A DNA stretch of 64,000 bases, taken from Merluccius polli. Lineage: Eukaryota > Chordata > Actinopteri > Gadiformes > Merlucciidae. The notes below the pieces were generated by a model. That model was given only the letters and a program-made list of their open reading frames with translations, made no database searches and was not told where the DNA came from. The first letter of the stretch is position 1; each line of letters begins with the position of its first letter. The stretch lies in contig JAOPHQ010002851.1 of NCBI GenBank assembly GCA_030340625.1, forward strand, positions 273,501 through 337,500. Reading direction: 5' to 3'. Positions 42,223-54,454 of the stretch are shown here, piece after piece. Both the position numbers and the translations under genes were made by a program.

Positions 42223-42288
42223 TAATTTGGCGATACCCTGCGTCCCCATGTGATAAGACTTGTCCTGGTTTCGGGTATCGCCAAATTA
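42223..42288. repeat. 16-bp perfect inverted repeat
   Basis: TAATTTGGCGATACCC (42223-42238) and its exact complement GGGTATCGCCAAATTA (42273-42288) enclose 34 nt. A transcript from either strand could form a hairpin. No known family recognised. Confidence 0.85.
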
Positions 42289-43371
42289 CACCACGCATGT
42301 CACAATTATTCCAAGCCATGTGACAAGACAAGACGCTTGGAAAGACCCGGAGGGGTGAAGGACACCTTATTAAGAGGCCGACGATTCAGGATAGCCAAGA
42401 AGCGGAACGGAGATGCTAAATTAACGTCGCAGAAGAATTGCGCACAGAAAAAGACGTTGAGAAAGTACTTGTAGGCCTGACGACAACGTACAAGATGGAT
42501 GAAAACCGTCGCAGGGATATAATCGTTATGTAGGACATTGCGCATCTGAAGTTAAAAAAAAAAAAAACACAATATATGACACAACAGCGTGGCAAAGAAG
42601 CTATGCATCACTTTTCGATTCTCTATCTAGGTCGGGTGTCGACCGGAAAGACAAAAAGTTATCCGTACGGGAGGTTTTATCTGTGCTGAAGAAGGAAAAA
42701 AAACCGTGTTCTTTATACCGCGGTGATGTAAGAATTGCCTGTTGACTTCCTGTCCGCGGCGGCTAGGTGCGCCCGTCTTCCCACCAGAACTAAACCCCCC
42801 CCGGGACCAATTAAGGAGAGGGCAGCTCCTGTTGCCGCCGGGCCGACGCACGCGAGCCAAGCGCACCAGGCGAGGGAATACACTAACTTCCTGTACTTTG
42901 GCCCCAGGTATGAGGCTGACTGGGTTGACGGGTGCTTAACGGATATGATTTAAAAGACGGGGGCCCCCCGAGAAGTAAAACTTAAACTACTAAAGAACTA
43001 GAACAAAGACTGACCCCGCCCCACCGCCCCCCCCCCCCAGGACTACCGGGAAGCCGCGTTAAGATGTCAAAGCGTTATTCGTCGTGTGGCCGTGTCGCTA
43101 ACAAGGGCATCGCTAATGCGCACAGGAGGGCGACACCGGGGGGTCAAGAGGTCGCTCTTCATCTGCCGAGAAGGGCCATTGGACACTGCGCGCCGGGCCG
43201 AGGGGACGGGCGGACACAGATGGTATTGCCGAGGGGCGTAACTCTACCTCTGGCATGTCCGGATAATGAAATGAGACCAGAGCACCGCAAAACCCCCTCC
43301 CTTGCACGCTGCCTAATGAAATGACAACAACCAACATGGCCACCGAGAACACAGGAACACAGACACCCACC

Positions 43372-43398
43372 CCCCCCCCCCCCCCCCCCGCCCCCCCC
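43372..43398 (+). repeat. poly-C tract
   Basis: Nearly pure run of about 26 C with one G interruption. A second C run of about 22 lies at 43640-43661. Confidence 0.88.
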
Positions 43399-43892
43399 AC
43401 CGGCACTTTCTATCATATTGACTTCCTGTGCGGAGGACCTGATGAGAGCGCGTGTGTGTGTGTGTGTGTGTCGGTGGCTTTTCTTCTGTGTGCTGCCTAC
43501 TGGAAAGTCCCACCGACTGGTAAACAGGCAACAGTAGCGCTAAACATGGGAGCTAACAGAGTTGGGAGTTTCTCTTCCCCCCCCGAGCGTGGCGATGAGC
43601 GACGGCGATTGTTCTGGAACGTCGCTCCTGTTCCTGTCCCCCCCCCCCCCCCCCCCCCCCCCGTCTAAAAGCCTGCAGATTAGCCCAGTTTCGTTTGCAC
43701 ACAGTTGGACATGGTTTTACCACCTCGAGGAGCCTTGGAAATCCCACCGGGAGTGGTCCTCACATAGAATCGCACGGCACAGCACACATTCATGAATAGT
43801 ATTTATGAATCATTCAACGCACACGACGGCGATGCGTTTTTTTGCGAGGGTGGGAGAGGATACTCGGATTCTGTCCTTCATGTGTGATACCT

Positions 43893-43916
43893 GGGGGGGG
43901 GGGGGGGGGGGGGGGG
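43893..43916 (+). repeat. G24 homopolymer
   Basis: Uninterrupted G run in the intron, about 200 nt downstream (sense direction) of the S1 exon donor. Confidence 0.9.
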
Positions 43917-44118
43917 ATGATTAGAATACTAGGGGTCAAAGTTCAAACCTTGTGTTGTGCTTGGAGACAAACCGACATTGACAAAAGTAATTTCATCCTC
44001 TTTCAATTACGCACCCTGTTGTGCGTCAACACACAAGGTCGGCTGTGACGCGGTGCGCTGAGGAGAGAGTGCTTATATAAGAGATTACTATTCACACAAC
44101 ACAAAATGGAATACTTAC

Positions 44119-44180
44119 TCGGAGGAATCGATGAAGTATATTACAAGGGCTCCGATGCTGAGGGCAAAGACGAGCACCAC
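44119..44180 (-). CDS. kcnma1: kcnma1 exon, S1 helix
   Basis: 20 codons plus GA: VVLVFALSIGALVIYFIDSS. This is the S1 transmembrane helix and the most N-terminal kcnma1 exon visible. Phase 0 start after ATTTTTCAG (AG 44182-44181); donor GTAAGT at 44118. 62 nt. The preceding exon (ending TGRVL in the family), S0 and the start codon are not in the window. Confidence 0.98.
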
Positions 44181-44350
44181 CTGAAAAATGCAAAAAAACA
44201 CAAATGAAAGATAAGGATGAGTAAAAATACACAGGTCAACAATACAAGGTCGCAAATGGGCCACATGCATTTCTATCTGTTTTGTTCACCATTACATTTC
44301 ACTGTTAACGTCTCAGGAGAACAGAATGCAGCTGTCCTTGTTAATATTCA

Positions 44351-44459
44351 GAAGTCGAAGAAGAAGAAGTCGAAGAAGAAGAAGAAGAAGAAGAAGAAGA
44401 AGAAGAAGAAGAAGAAGAAGAAGAAGAAGAAGAAGAAGAAGAAGAAGAAGAAGAAGAAA
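44351..44459 (+). repeat. (GAA/AGA) trinucleotide repeat
   Basis: About 35 GAA units, imperfect (GTCG) near the 5' end. Sense strand is (TTC). It lies about 170 nt upstream of the S1 exon acceptor. It is a polypurine-polypyrimidine mirror repeat able to form triplex DNA. Confidence 0.92.
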
Positions 44460-44624
44460 GACTAAACACAGACATTCCTCTGTTGACTTGTATAAGATGT
44501 TCACAATGTTTCATCCACAAACCATGGTGTAGATCACCAGGATCAGAGCACGTCATCTATTTAATTATTTAATCATTTACGCACATACATGCATGTACAC
44601 TTTCATTTATCAGTCACTCACTGA

Positions 44625-44656
<32 letters not shown>

Positions 44657-44756
44657 CACAGGCCCATTTTCTAAACAAGCACCTATGCATACAAGACTAG
44701 TACACCTCACCAATTATAAATAGTAAATTAATTGTAGTCGTTTTATAATAAGCACA

Positions 44757-44793
<37 letters not shown>

Positions 44794-45530
44794 GGCTAAT
44801 ACAAGCTCCCTCTTGGTCCCCCCCCCCCCCCCCCCCACTCCTCAGAAAACACTGTGCGACCGCAGCACCACAGGCTCCAGATATACTAGCACTCCCAGGC
44901 GGATGGACTCGTCATGTGACCGTGGCAACCATGACAAACACACACACACACACACACAGCACTGAGAGCGAATCAATATCACTCTATAGCATGGTGGAGG
45001 GCTCAGGGGGAAACACAGGCACACAAGACAAAGGAAGAAACAGGAAAATGTCCATCACACAGCTGAGAACTAGAGCATCTACCCCTGTAGCATCGAACCA
45101 GCCTCCTCAGCTGATGCTACAGCAGAGGCAATACAGCTACAAAATAATACATTAATAATAATAACAACAGTGTTTGAAACCGGTGTACTGAGAGAGATTT
45201 TGTGAACATAAACATAGAATAAATATCAAATATTAATAAATAACATCATTATATAAATATCACCTTTTCTAAGGGGTTAGAAGCATTTCGCGGCAAATTC
45301 CACTGTTGTTATTCTGCGTGTGACTAATACACTCGAAACTGACACTTACATTTTAATTAACAGTAAACATAGTTTATACCAGTTGCCAAAAACATCACTT
45401 CCAAAAGTTTAATTTTCATCAAATTGACCTATGTTATTACTTTAATCAATTGACATGGACACGCATTACATCAGAAGATGAGAATTGTGCCAACGCGACT
45501 TCACTAAAAGTCATTATGATATTATAAATG

Positions 45531-45566
45531 GAGGTGGTGGTGGTGGTGGTGGTGGTGGTGGTGGTG
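45531..45566 (+). repeat. (GGT) trinucleotide repeat
   Basis: About 11 GGT units on the plus strand. Confidence 0.9.
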
Positions 45567-46239
45567 CGGTACTAGGGAGGGAGGATTCTGGATTTAGCAG
45601 AGTTAATCCGGAGAGACAAAGGCAGACTCCACGCAGAGAACACGTTTAACATAATGCACTTCAAAAGTTGTCTGTGACCTCTCGTGCTGTAGCCTACTTA
45701 CAAGCCACACAATGGCTACCTTTGAACACGGCGGCCAAATTAGTGTAAATAATGGATAAGCTCAGTGCCCAGTCATTTCCATGATGTGGAATTGCATTGT
45801 CACCGCACAATTGACGTCGCCGTAATAAGAAAACACCTCCATGCATTTTTAATCTACATCCCTCCCGCTTTTTTTTTTTTTTGAAAGACAGGAAATCTCT
45901 TTAGGTCTTGGCCATCCCGGGGTTGGAAGAAGCAGAAGACAAAAGGTGAGTGCAACACTAGAGAGAGGCGGCTCGTAGCCAGCGCAAATTAAATCTCCAG
46001 TTAAGTCAGATCAAACACAGGCTGGACGGCAAACTAGACGGCGGGCGGGGGAGACGGCCATGGCTTGTTCTGCCAGTGGAGTGGTGCCAACGACATGAGC
46101 CTTCGTTGATTCTTCTCGTGCCAGGGGAAAAACACATAAAAAGGGAGACGCCCATCACATCTGCATCTTGATCTTACGGTAGGGAGGTTGCTATCCACAA
46201 GGTGGCACATTGAGCTGGGGGTTGAGCCCATGGATGTAA

Positions 46240-46247
46240 GCCCCCCC

Positions 46248-46278
<31 letters not shown>

Positions 46279-46280
46279 AC
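46240..46280 (+). repeat. poly-C/(CA) compound tract
   Basis: About 24 C followed by about 8 CA dinucleotides. Confidence 0.88.
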
Positions 46281-46430
46281 ACTCCTGTAGCTAAAACTGT
46301 GTTTCATTGCTTTGGACTAGGCGATATGGACAAAATAATGTAATATCTCGATAATGATTTATATCATGATGTTTTCTGCTAAGTCAATAAATAAATGGTC
46401 TTTGTTATTGTTTGTTATCATTGTTATAAA

Positions 46431-47490
46431 CCCCCAGCACCCCTAGCCCCCTCGCCACCACCCCTAGCCCCCTCGCCACCACCCCTAGCCCCCTTGAAAC
46501 CACCCCTAGCCCCCTTGAAACCACCCCTAGCCCCCTCGCCACCACCCCTAGCCCCCTTGAAACCACCCCTAGCCCCCTTGAAACCACCCCTAGCCCCCTC
46601 GCCAGCACCCCTAGCCCCTTCACCAGCACAACTAGCCCCCTCGCCACCACCCCTAGCCCCCTCGCCACCACCCCTAGCCCCCTCGCCACCACCACTAGCC
46701 CCCTCGCAACCACCCCTAGCCCCCTCGCCACCACCCCTAGCCCCCTCGCCACCACCCCTAGCCCCCTCGCCACCACCCCTAGCCCCCTCGCCAGCACCCC
46801 TAGCCCCCTCGCCACCACCCCTAGCCCCCTCGCAACCACCCCTAGCCCCCTCGCCACCACCCCTAGCCCCCTCGCAACCACCCCTAGCCCCCTCGCCAGC
46901 ACCCCTAGCCCCCTCGCCAGCACCCCTAGCCCCCTCGCCACCACCCCTAGCCCCCTTGCCACCACCCCTAGCCCCCTCGCCACCACCCCTAGCCCCTTCC
47001 CAGCACCACTAGCCCCCTCGCCACCACCCCTAGCCCCCTTGCCACCACCCCTAGCCCCCTCGCCACCACCCCTAGCCCCCTCGCCACCACCCCTAGCCCC
47101 CTCGCCACCACCCCTAGCCCCCTCGCCAGCACCCCTAGCCCCTTCACCAGCACCCCTAGCCCCCTTGCCACCACCCCTAGCCCCCTCGCCAGCACCCCTA
47201 GCCCCCTCGCCAGCACCCCTAGCCCCCTCGCCACCACCCCTAGCCCCCTCGCCAGCACCCCTAGCCCCCTCGCCAGCACCCCTAGCCCCTTCACCAGCAC
47301 CACTAGCCCCCTCGCCAGCACCCCTAGCCCCCTTGCCACCACCCCTAGCCCCCTCGCCAGCACCCCTAGCCCCTTCACCAGCACCCCTAGCCCCCTCGCC
47401 ACCACCCCTAGCCCCCTTGCCACCACCCCTAGCCCCCTCGCCACCACCCCTAGCCCCCTCACCAGCACCACTAGCCCCCTCACCACACAC
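46431..47490. repeat. 21-bp minisatellite, about 50 copies
   Basis: Tandem units with core CCCCTAGCCCCCTCGCCACCA and recurring variants (CTTGAAACC, TTCACCAGC, TCGCCAGC, TTGCC). Because the unit is seven codons long, several frames stay open on both strands, giving long low-complexity ORFs (Pro-Leu-Ala-Pro-Ser on plus, Gly-Ala-Arg-Gly and Arg-Gly-Leu-Gly on minus). These are not supported as genes. The sense (minus) strand is G-rich with repeated GGGGG and GGGG, so the nascent RNA has strong G-quadruplex potential. Confidence 0.95.
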
Positions 47491-48004
47491 TTACACTAAC
47501 ATCACACCGTGCATGGGGCCAGAAACACTTTGCACACACTGAGCAGCACTTAACTCTGGAAGCAAAGTGTCCCTGATGCCACATTCACCACCATACAGGC
47601 TTTCTCAGCGGAAGACAACATACTTCATATCATACAGTTTACGACTCCAGCGACACAGCGCACGTCGTCATGGCACACTAATGTGTGTTATCATCATGCC
47701 CCATTTCTCCACAGAAGAAATTACTGTTGGGGCCGGTTCCCCTTCGGCAAGTCACTTGGTGGTAGTGTGGTAAACGTCTGTCTGAATAAGGACGCCACTC
47801 TACAGCACCGGGCCATTCAGCGCTTGGAGCACCCTTCAGGCTTCTACTTTAGAGTCTGACTCACCAATGGGGAACACATTGTGAGATACAAGCGAGTCGA
47901 GGGAGAGAGGACTCCTTGACCAGGTTGGCTGAGAAACTCACATGCACTCTCTGGGAGAGAGGAGCATCACTTCAGATCGCATCATTTCAGATCACAATGT
48001 GGCA

Positions 48005-48350
48005 ATTAAAGGTGCTGTAGGTAAGATTCAAGAGTTGTAAAGAGAGAGGGAGAAGAAAAAAGAGCATAAGAGAGCAATATTCTGTACTAAACAGCAACAA
48101 AAAAAGGCCGTCTCTGCTCCCTCCCTCCCTCCGCCATCTCCATTATTGAGAAGTGCATTTCATGCACCTGGCAAGAGGGACGGATTCCCCGAACCTATCA
48201 GGGAAGAGATTTCCTGATTAGAAATGAGCCGCCGGCAGGCACAGGCAACTCGAAAGAGATCATCTCACAGCTCATTTCACTCACTAATAGCTGACGGCTA
48301 GTAAATATGGCTATGAAATAATAGCTCTTAAATCTTACCTACAGTTTAAG
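48005..48350 (+). mobile_element. MITE with CTGTAGGTAAGATT termini
   Basis: Left end AAAGGTGCTGTAGGTAAGATT; right end AATCTTACCTACAGTTTAAG, its near complement. About 345 bp, no ORF. Target duplication not clear. Confidence 0.7.
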
Positions 48351-49728
48351 TTTTCATTCAGGAATAACAAATTAGATGGTGGCACATTTTCACCACTTTG
48401 GCTAGTCCTGGCAGACGTGTCTCCCCTAAATCACACAGTACAACCACCACAATAGTGAAAACCAGATCACTTTCAAGGGGACAATGCTCTGTCTCAAACT
48501 AAACCAGCGACAGCCAGGGGTCAGCTTGTTCTGTCATTTCTTAAAGCCTGTAGTTAACGGGAGGGAGGGAGGGTAGGGGAAGGGATCAGAGCAGACATTG
48601 GGGGAAAGCCAAAGAGATTTGTGCGTCGGCTCCATTCACTGCATCTTTGTTCGCAGGAAAGCTGCTGCCCTGGCTCTGAATCCGCTACCGCCACCACCAG
48701 TGATGGAAGAGGTTGTTCTAGGTCAGTGGCTCTCCTCTGGTCTAGCCTCACTCGACCCACTTATGGATCGCGCGGCCCACCAGTTGAGAACCACTGTTCT
48801 AGGTCACATCCAACAATGGGGAAAAGGCGATCCGAGCCGGGGTGACTGTCTACCTCGCCGCTAATTTTTGTTGCTGGGGAAGTTCATTAGACGCATAAAA
48901 TCACTGAGTCGGAGGACCGCCTCCGGGGTGACTGCCGGGCCGCAGAGCCGGTGTTCCCAAGACCAGTGGTCCGCTCTGTCTAAAATAAGCACAGCCAAAA
49001 GGCCGCCCATGGGAAATACTGGGCTGACCCATCTGTCCCGCTGTCCTGACAATGAAATGCCACGGCAGATGTCATCTGCCAATCTCGACAAAATGTCACA
49101 CGTGAAAGGTGCAGGGGTGCATACTAATGTCACTCATTGACATTCTTCGGGCCGAACGCGTCTTCGTCCATCTGTCTGGATCACAAATTACTTAAGCTCA
49201 ACCATTTAAAATGAAAAAATGCTGTTATTGTGATGTGGAACACTTAGTAGTATACTAAGTGTATACTAATAGTATGGATAGTGTGGATGGGGCGTGATCA
49301 CTGCTAAGTGGATCACAAATGATGACCAATAAAATGCAGAGGCTTATTCTAAGGGTGTACATCCAATATTTAAAGCGGTCGTGTTGGGATGTTTAAATAT
49401 TCAACACGTGGGAGCGTTCAATGATTACAAAAGTGACACTCGACGATTCATCTTAAAACACCACCCGAGAAAAGTCATCTTCTGTCCAATCCGTTTAACG
49501 GCGGGTGCAACAGAGTTGATTTATGTGGCGTGCGTTGAATTGTTAAACACATCCTTGGCCCGTCGTAAATCTATTGACTAACAAGACGGGAGGACCGGAG
49601 GTGCTCCTTCCGTGTGCAGCTGGGCTAGGTTGACGCTGGAAATGGTTTGAGTCGGGGACCCTGAATTGATCCGCATGTTTACAACTGCACCCATAAACAC
49701 TTCCATCAGCCGCTCACCGAAACCATGG

Positions 49729-49764
49729 GGGGAGGGAGGGAGGGAGGAAGGGAGGGAGGGAGGG
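49729..49764 (+). repeat. (GGGA) tract with G-quadruplex potential
   Basis: Eight or more GGGA/GGGAGG units with one GGAA break, on the plus strand. Confidence 0.85.
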
Positions 49765-51258
49765 GTCGCACGGTGAAGACTTTTACAACACCGTTAACAA
49801 GAGAGTCCAGCTCAATTAGGGCCGACAGCAGGGGCTGTTACCGGACACCGTGCACGTATCACACACACACACACACGTACAACAGCTGATGTAAACAAAC
49901 ACAGAGCAGTGACATACTGCACGCGTACAACAGCACACACACACAACACACACAATATGTCCTGCTTGTATAGAAGCAACTCTTGCCCACTTCAAAGAGA
50001 AGGTGCAGGAGACCTAACTGATGTACATACAGAGGAGAAATAAGTGAGTGAATGAATACAACTGCCTTTACCGATAGCCGGCATACAGTAAAGAACCTTG
50101 ACCTAAAGGACAAGTAATACAAAGTAGGGGGTAGTACAATGTAATGTAATACAATGGTAATACCATGTTTTTTTTCTAAGTGTTTCTTTCTCCTGCTTAC
50201 AAGTCAGCCAAGTCTAGTGAATAGACACCTACATCCTGTATCTGTAGGATATCGCTCGAAAGTCAATATTTGTGAATCATTTGAATCATCAGTTTAAAAA
50301 AAAAAATTACACCTCGGGTTAATCCATTAGGGATGTTGGAAACACATTACAGAAAGTCCCAGACTAATGACGTCATCTCAGCAGTTTGATCTTTTGTCAA
50401 AGTTGACTTGAGGACCAATTGCCTTAAATGAACCCTGGCCTTGTCTCACAAAGTACACTTTAGATTAATAATCTGAAGTCTGATAGCAGAGGAGCTCAAA
50501 TCTTGGCCAGCACATGTCAACTGTAAAAGAGTGTCTGTAAAGGTTTCACTAATTAAAATCCCCTCTGAAAGCTTTATGCACTCACACAAACAAGTTTATC
50601 TTCAGTAGAATAGAAAAACAGGAAACAAGGGCGTAACTCCGCCCTTTTCAGTTTTTGGTTTCCGGTTCTCCTATATCGTAGTAGGACGGCTGGCTTTGAG
50701 GTTACCCCTGGCCTATCCGTCACAACACTAAGTTAAACAACCTTAAAATATACTGTCAAAGTGATTACAATCTGATTTTTTTGGCAACCAACGAAGCTTT
50801 TTGTACCGTTTGTCTTTCTGACAACGGGTGGACTTAAACACAACAATAAGCAGCCTGGTTGAAGCTGGGGCGAATCCTGATCTAATCTTCTCCCAAAAAC
50901 TCCCCCTTTTCTCATCCAGATTTATGGCATCGGGTAGAGACACAGCCAGGGCCTGATATCTTAAAGGACAGCTGCATCGCTGGGAGAAGCTCAGGCTGGT
51001 GTTTACCATGTGTGTGTGTCTGTGTGTCTGTGTGTGTGTGTTGTTTGCGGCGAAAAGGTGAAAAATACAACTTGAATGCTAATGAGGACCTGGCTGGTAC
51101 TCATGGGGACCTGGCATCCTCCTTTAGTGTTTGTGTGTGTGTGTCTGTCTGTCTGATTCAAAACCTGCCCTGAATGTGTTTCATAAACACTCACACTTCT
51201 GTATCATCCGAGCAATCACGGTTCAAATCGCACCTCCCTGAAGAAGGGGTGCCATGTT

Positions 51259-51291
<33 letters not shown>

Positions 51292-51294
51292 TGT

Positions 51295-51343
51295 GGATCT
51301 GTCTGTCTGGTCTGTCTGTCTGGTCTGTCTGTCTGGTCTGTTT
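51295..51343 (+). repeat. GTCTG-based tandem repeat
   Basis: About four copies of a 12-bp unit GTCTGTCTGGTC on the plus strand, following a TG repeat. Confidence 0.85.
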
Positions 51344-52623
51344 CCAGGCTTCCAATTATCTATAGGAAAGTTAATGCTTTTCAAGTAGTCTTTTCTGTCA
51401 TTGCCAGTGTTAATCATAAGTTTTGAAAAACAAATACGTATTATATTTTCCTAAGTGTATAAGTCATTCTAACGGAGCCACTTCTTGTGTTGCTTTAGCT
51501 TTTTCCAAGTTGAATTTGGCTATCAGCAAGCACTGTAGTTTATTGCTAGTGTATGGTTCCATTGCCATATATAGGCAGTAGCCAACATTAAAGGTCTACG
51601 ACAACAAAGACCAAGACCCAAGTGAGCGATCGTGTCTCGAGTCAAAGTGTTACGCATAAGTAATGCTTTTGACATCTACCGCGTATTAGCGTACGTACAT
51701 GGAGACGGCAGAACTCGCCGGTAAGACGCTAGCGCTGGCGGACGCACTGCTGCCTTGCCAGACAGTGAGAGATCACTCATCCTTTAGACAACATAACAAT
51801 TACATTACATAATATTCATCCACTGGCAGCATGGGGAATATGACATGCGTTAAACACATTGGCCTGCGATGGGAAATGACTCTCTTTGTCATTCATAATC
51901 ACGCCTCTGATATTTTGTCAATATAACCGTCTTCCTTGTGTGTGTGTGTGTCTGATTGGCCAATGTGCCATGTAATGTTAGAATGGTACCATGACACTAA
52001 TACCAGACAATGGCCACATTGGTACACAATGGTACTACATAGGCCCTACGCAGCCCTGTTGAAATTCACGCACTACGCAAGTAGGAAGTGTACGAACAGG
52101 TACCTGAATTGAGACACACCATTTGTCTTAACCTACAGACTCAACTGTAGGTTGACAGGACGCAAGGGTTATCTAGCTAGTAGCACAGTAGCAAGAGTGA
52201 CCTAAAATACTTGTGCAGGTTGAGAAAGTAGAGGACACTAGCAAACAGAAGGAGAATACACAACGTTTTCAAGTATGAAAAAGAAAGTGTTTTTTTAAAT
52301 GGCCTAGAGAGTCACTGTGTGTGTTGGGAGCTAGCTAACTCTGTCCTAGCCCGCTGGTAACCGATCACTGGTCAGTGTTGCAGTATCTGTCAGCAAAGAA
52401 ATAAGCAACAACAAACTGCAGCGCCCCTGGTGACAATTTAATTTAATTTGCGACCGCCAAAAAACGAAGACCATCCATCAGGTCCATTGTATTATGCATT
52501 AGCTGTGAGAACAGTTGGCCTGTGCTTAGCATACATTTCTCAGTGTGATCAATGTGTGCTTAGAATAGCCACTGCTAAGCAGGGCTTCATCCGTGGGGTT
52601 TTTCCCTTTCATGCCGGTAAAGT

Positions 52624-52656
<33 letters not shown>

Positions 52657-54454
52657 GCACACAAGAGTTAAAAGCTCTAGCAGGGTGCCGGATTTCTCAC
52701 TCATCTCGTCAATAAGTGTATTATGTCTTTGCCTGTTTCTGTGCCTTTCCAAAGCAACACACGCAGCCGCCTTCAAGTTACTGTGGACTAAGTGGTTGTA
52801 GTCGGTGGAAACAAACACACACACACACACGCGTGTGCGCACACACGCACACACACTACAGAAATGCAGTGTAGTGTACCAGCATACATTTAGATATTTT
52901 CTCATTCTTCCCAAGTACCTACTAATTTTTAAGGGGAGACATGAATATATAGAGTATATATACTTTATATAGTATATTCAGCACTTCATTATACTTCCAT
53001 GTACCAAAGGTTGCTTGCTCCCACAAACCCTTTTCTTCTTTTTTCGTTAGTTTGTTGTTTTTGTTTTGCAGTAATTATGAGACAGCACCCGGGATCTGTT
53101 CTGGTGGCTCGTTAGCAGCGTTTCGACTCCCCCCTTCAGCCTCCCCCCCACACCCCAGGAGGATGTCTGGCTGCCATTGGCACACAAAAAAAGCATCTCT
53201 GCTTTCAGCAGGTTCGCTTGGTGGTTTGTCGGGAGGCTGGGAGTGACAGAGGAGAGGGCCGCCGAGACACTCGCGTTCCCAGAGTGGAAAAAACGGAAGG
53301 AGGGAGGATGTTTTGTTTTATTGCTAGTGCTCCATAGAGGGGAGGTGATATATCCTCACCCATGTCTATAGATGGTGTTTTTGTTTTTGTTTTTTTGGGA
53401 TTGCAAAGCACAACAGCTGCGCTTCATTCGGTCTCATTTTCGTCAGCAGGTTGCGATTCGTACGAACATCTGAACAGGATCTGAATAGTCATCAATGATG
53501 ATTCATTTCAAGTGTGTCAACAAGAAAATGGAAGGAGTTTTCTGAGATGTAGGAGATTTAGTGAAGGATAACACCCTCTTGTGACGAACCACCTTGTTTC
53601 CACTGCAGTCCAAGGAACACAAACATATTGTGTAATATATAATTTCACATTTCCTATGCTCAGTTTCTCCCCCTATAGGATTTATATTGTGTTGAATTAA
53701 ATATTGAGGACAAACCGAACGCACACACAAAGAGAAAAATGTTGGATACAAACTATACAGAAAAACTGCAGTACATCGTCGGAAACATGAAGAGAGATTC
53801 GGAATGGACTAAACGTATATGCAGTTATATTGTAAGCTAACAGGCGGTTTGCTAATTACAAGTAACAAAACCAACAGTCAAAACAACGCCTTGACTCCTG
53901 AACCTAAATTAATCATTTACCTCGGTGGTTAGTGGCGATAAAACCAGCCGACTAGGAACAAACGTGCCGTAATTAATACCTTCTCCGACCCCGGTACTGT
54001 GGGTCGTATACTGTGTTAATGTAATGCGGCTTTGAGGTGGACCATTAATACATAGATAAATACCTGGTGCTACCAAGGCTGTGAAGCACTATAGACAAAA
54101 GATGGCAATTCTGGCACCATTAAATATGACAGTTTGCATGAGACTTGGCTTTAGTAGAATTGACATCATATATCCCATTAGTGGAAAATAGAAAAGAAAT
54201 AACAGGGGTTTACACAGTGCTATCAAGAACTGAACTGAAAAAACAGTTATCTGTTCTGAAACAGCACACTTTGGACGTGTTGCCTGTCAAGAGTGCCTGC
54301 AGGGTCTCGGTACTAGCAGGGTTTTTCTGACGGCGTTCTGACGCAACTGTTTGTGCCTCCTCCTCAGTGACCCACATTGTATGAGAAACAGAACGACCGT
54401 GTTTCAATGTGGGTTGAAACAAGCAATGTTACACTCTCACATCAATAGCGCAAC

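Larger units (their letters stand above)
40152..44118. other. intron between S1 and S2 exons
   Basis: 4 kb with several C and G homopolymers, CA tracts (41491-41521, 41704-41812), a 16-bp perfect inverted repeat at 42223-42288, and a GC-rich stretch at 42.7-43.3 kb. None could be read as an exon. Confidence 0.55.
1018..44180 (-). other. kcnma1: kcnma1 (BK channel alpha) gene, S1 to C-tail portion
   Basis: Locus entry for the large-conductance calcium- and voltage-activated potassium channel Slo1, a plasma-membrane tetramer opened by depolarisation and cytosolic calcium. Twenty-five default exons were joined by reading GT/AG boundaries and codon phase at each junction. They total 2978 coding bases, starting in phase 0 and ending two bases into a codon. 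Seen domains in order: S1-S4 sensor, S5-pore-S6 with TVGYG, RCK1, linker with CKACH, RCK2 with an Asp-rich calcium bowl, and a Ser-rich tail. The start codon, S0 and final exon are outside the window. Teleosts often carry two kcnma1 copies; I cannot say which this is. Confidence 0.97.
44460..46430. other. intron, repeat-rich
   Basis: CA tracts (44759-44791), a C run (44819-44837), (GGT) at 45531-45566, a C24-(CA) compound at 46240-46280, and a short stretch at 46318-46390 resembling a hAT left end (GGCGATATGG). No coding signal. Confidence 0.55.

Noticed and set aside
42735..43406. GC-rich ORFs on both strands in the S1-S2 intron
   Set aside because: High GC content opens frames by chance. 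No splice-site pair, domain or codon bias is consistent along either frame.
44217..44556. Poly-Lys, poly-Arg and poly-Ser ORFs
   Set aside because: Frames of the GAA repeat; no gene context.
46395..47542. Long ORFs encoding Pro/Leu/Ala or Gly/Ala/Arg repeats on both strands
   Set aside because: All come from the 21-bp minisatellite, whose unit length keeps several frames open. No non-repeat coding sequence or gene context supports them.
43064..49140. Weak similarity between about 43.25 kb and 49.05 kb (GTCC.GA.AATGAAATG)
   Set aside because: Match is too short and interrupted to call a repeat by eye.
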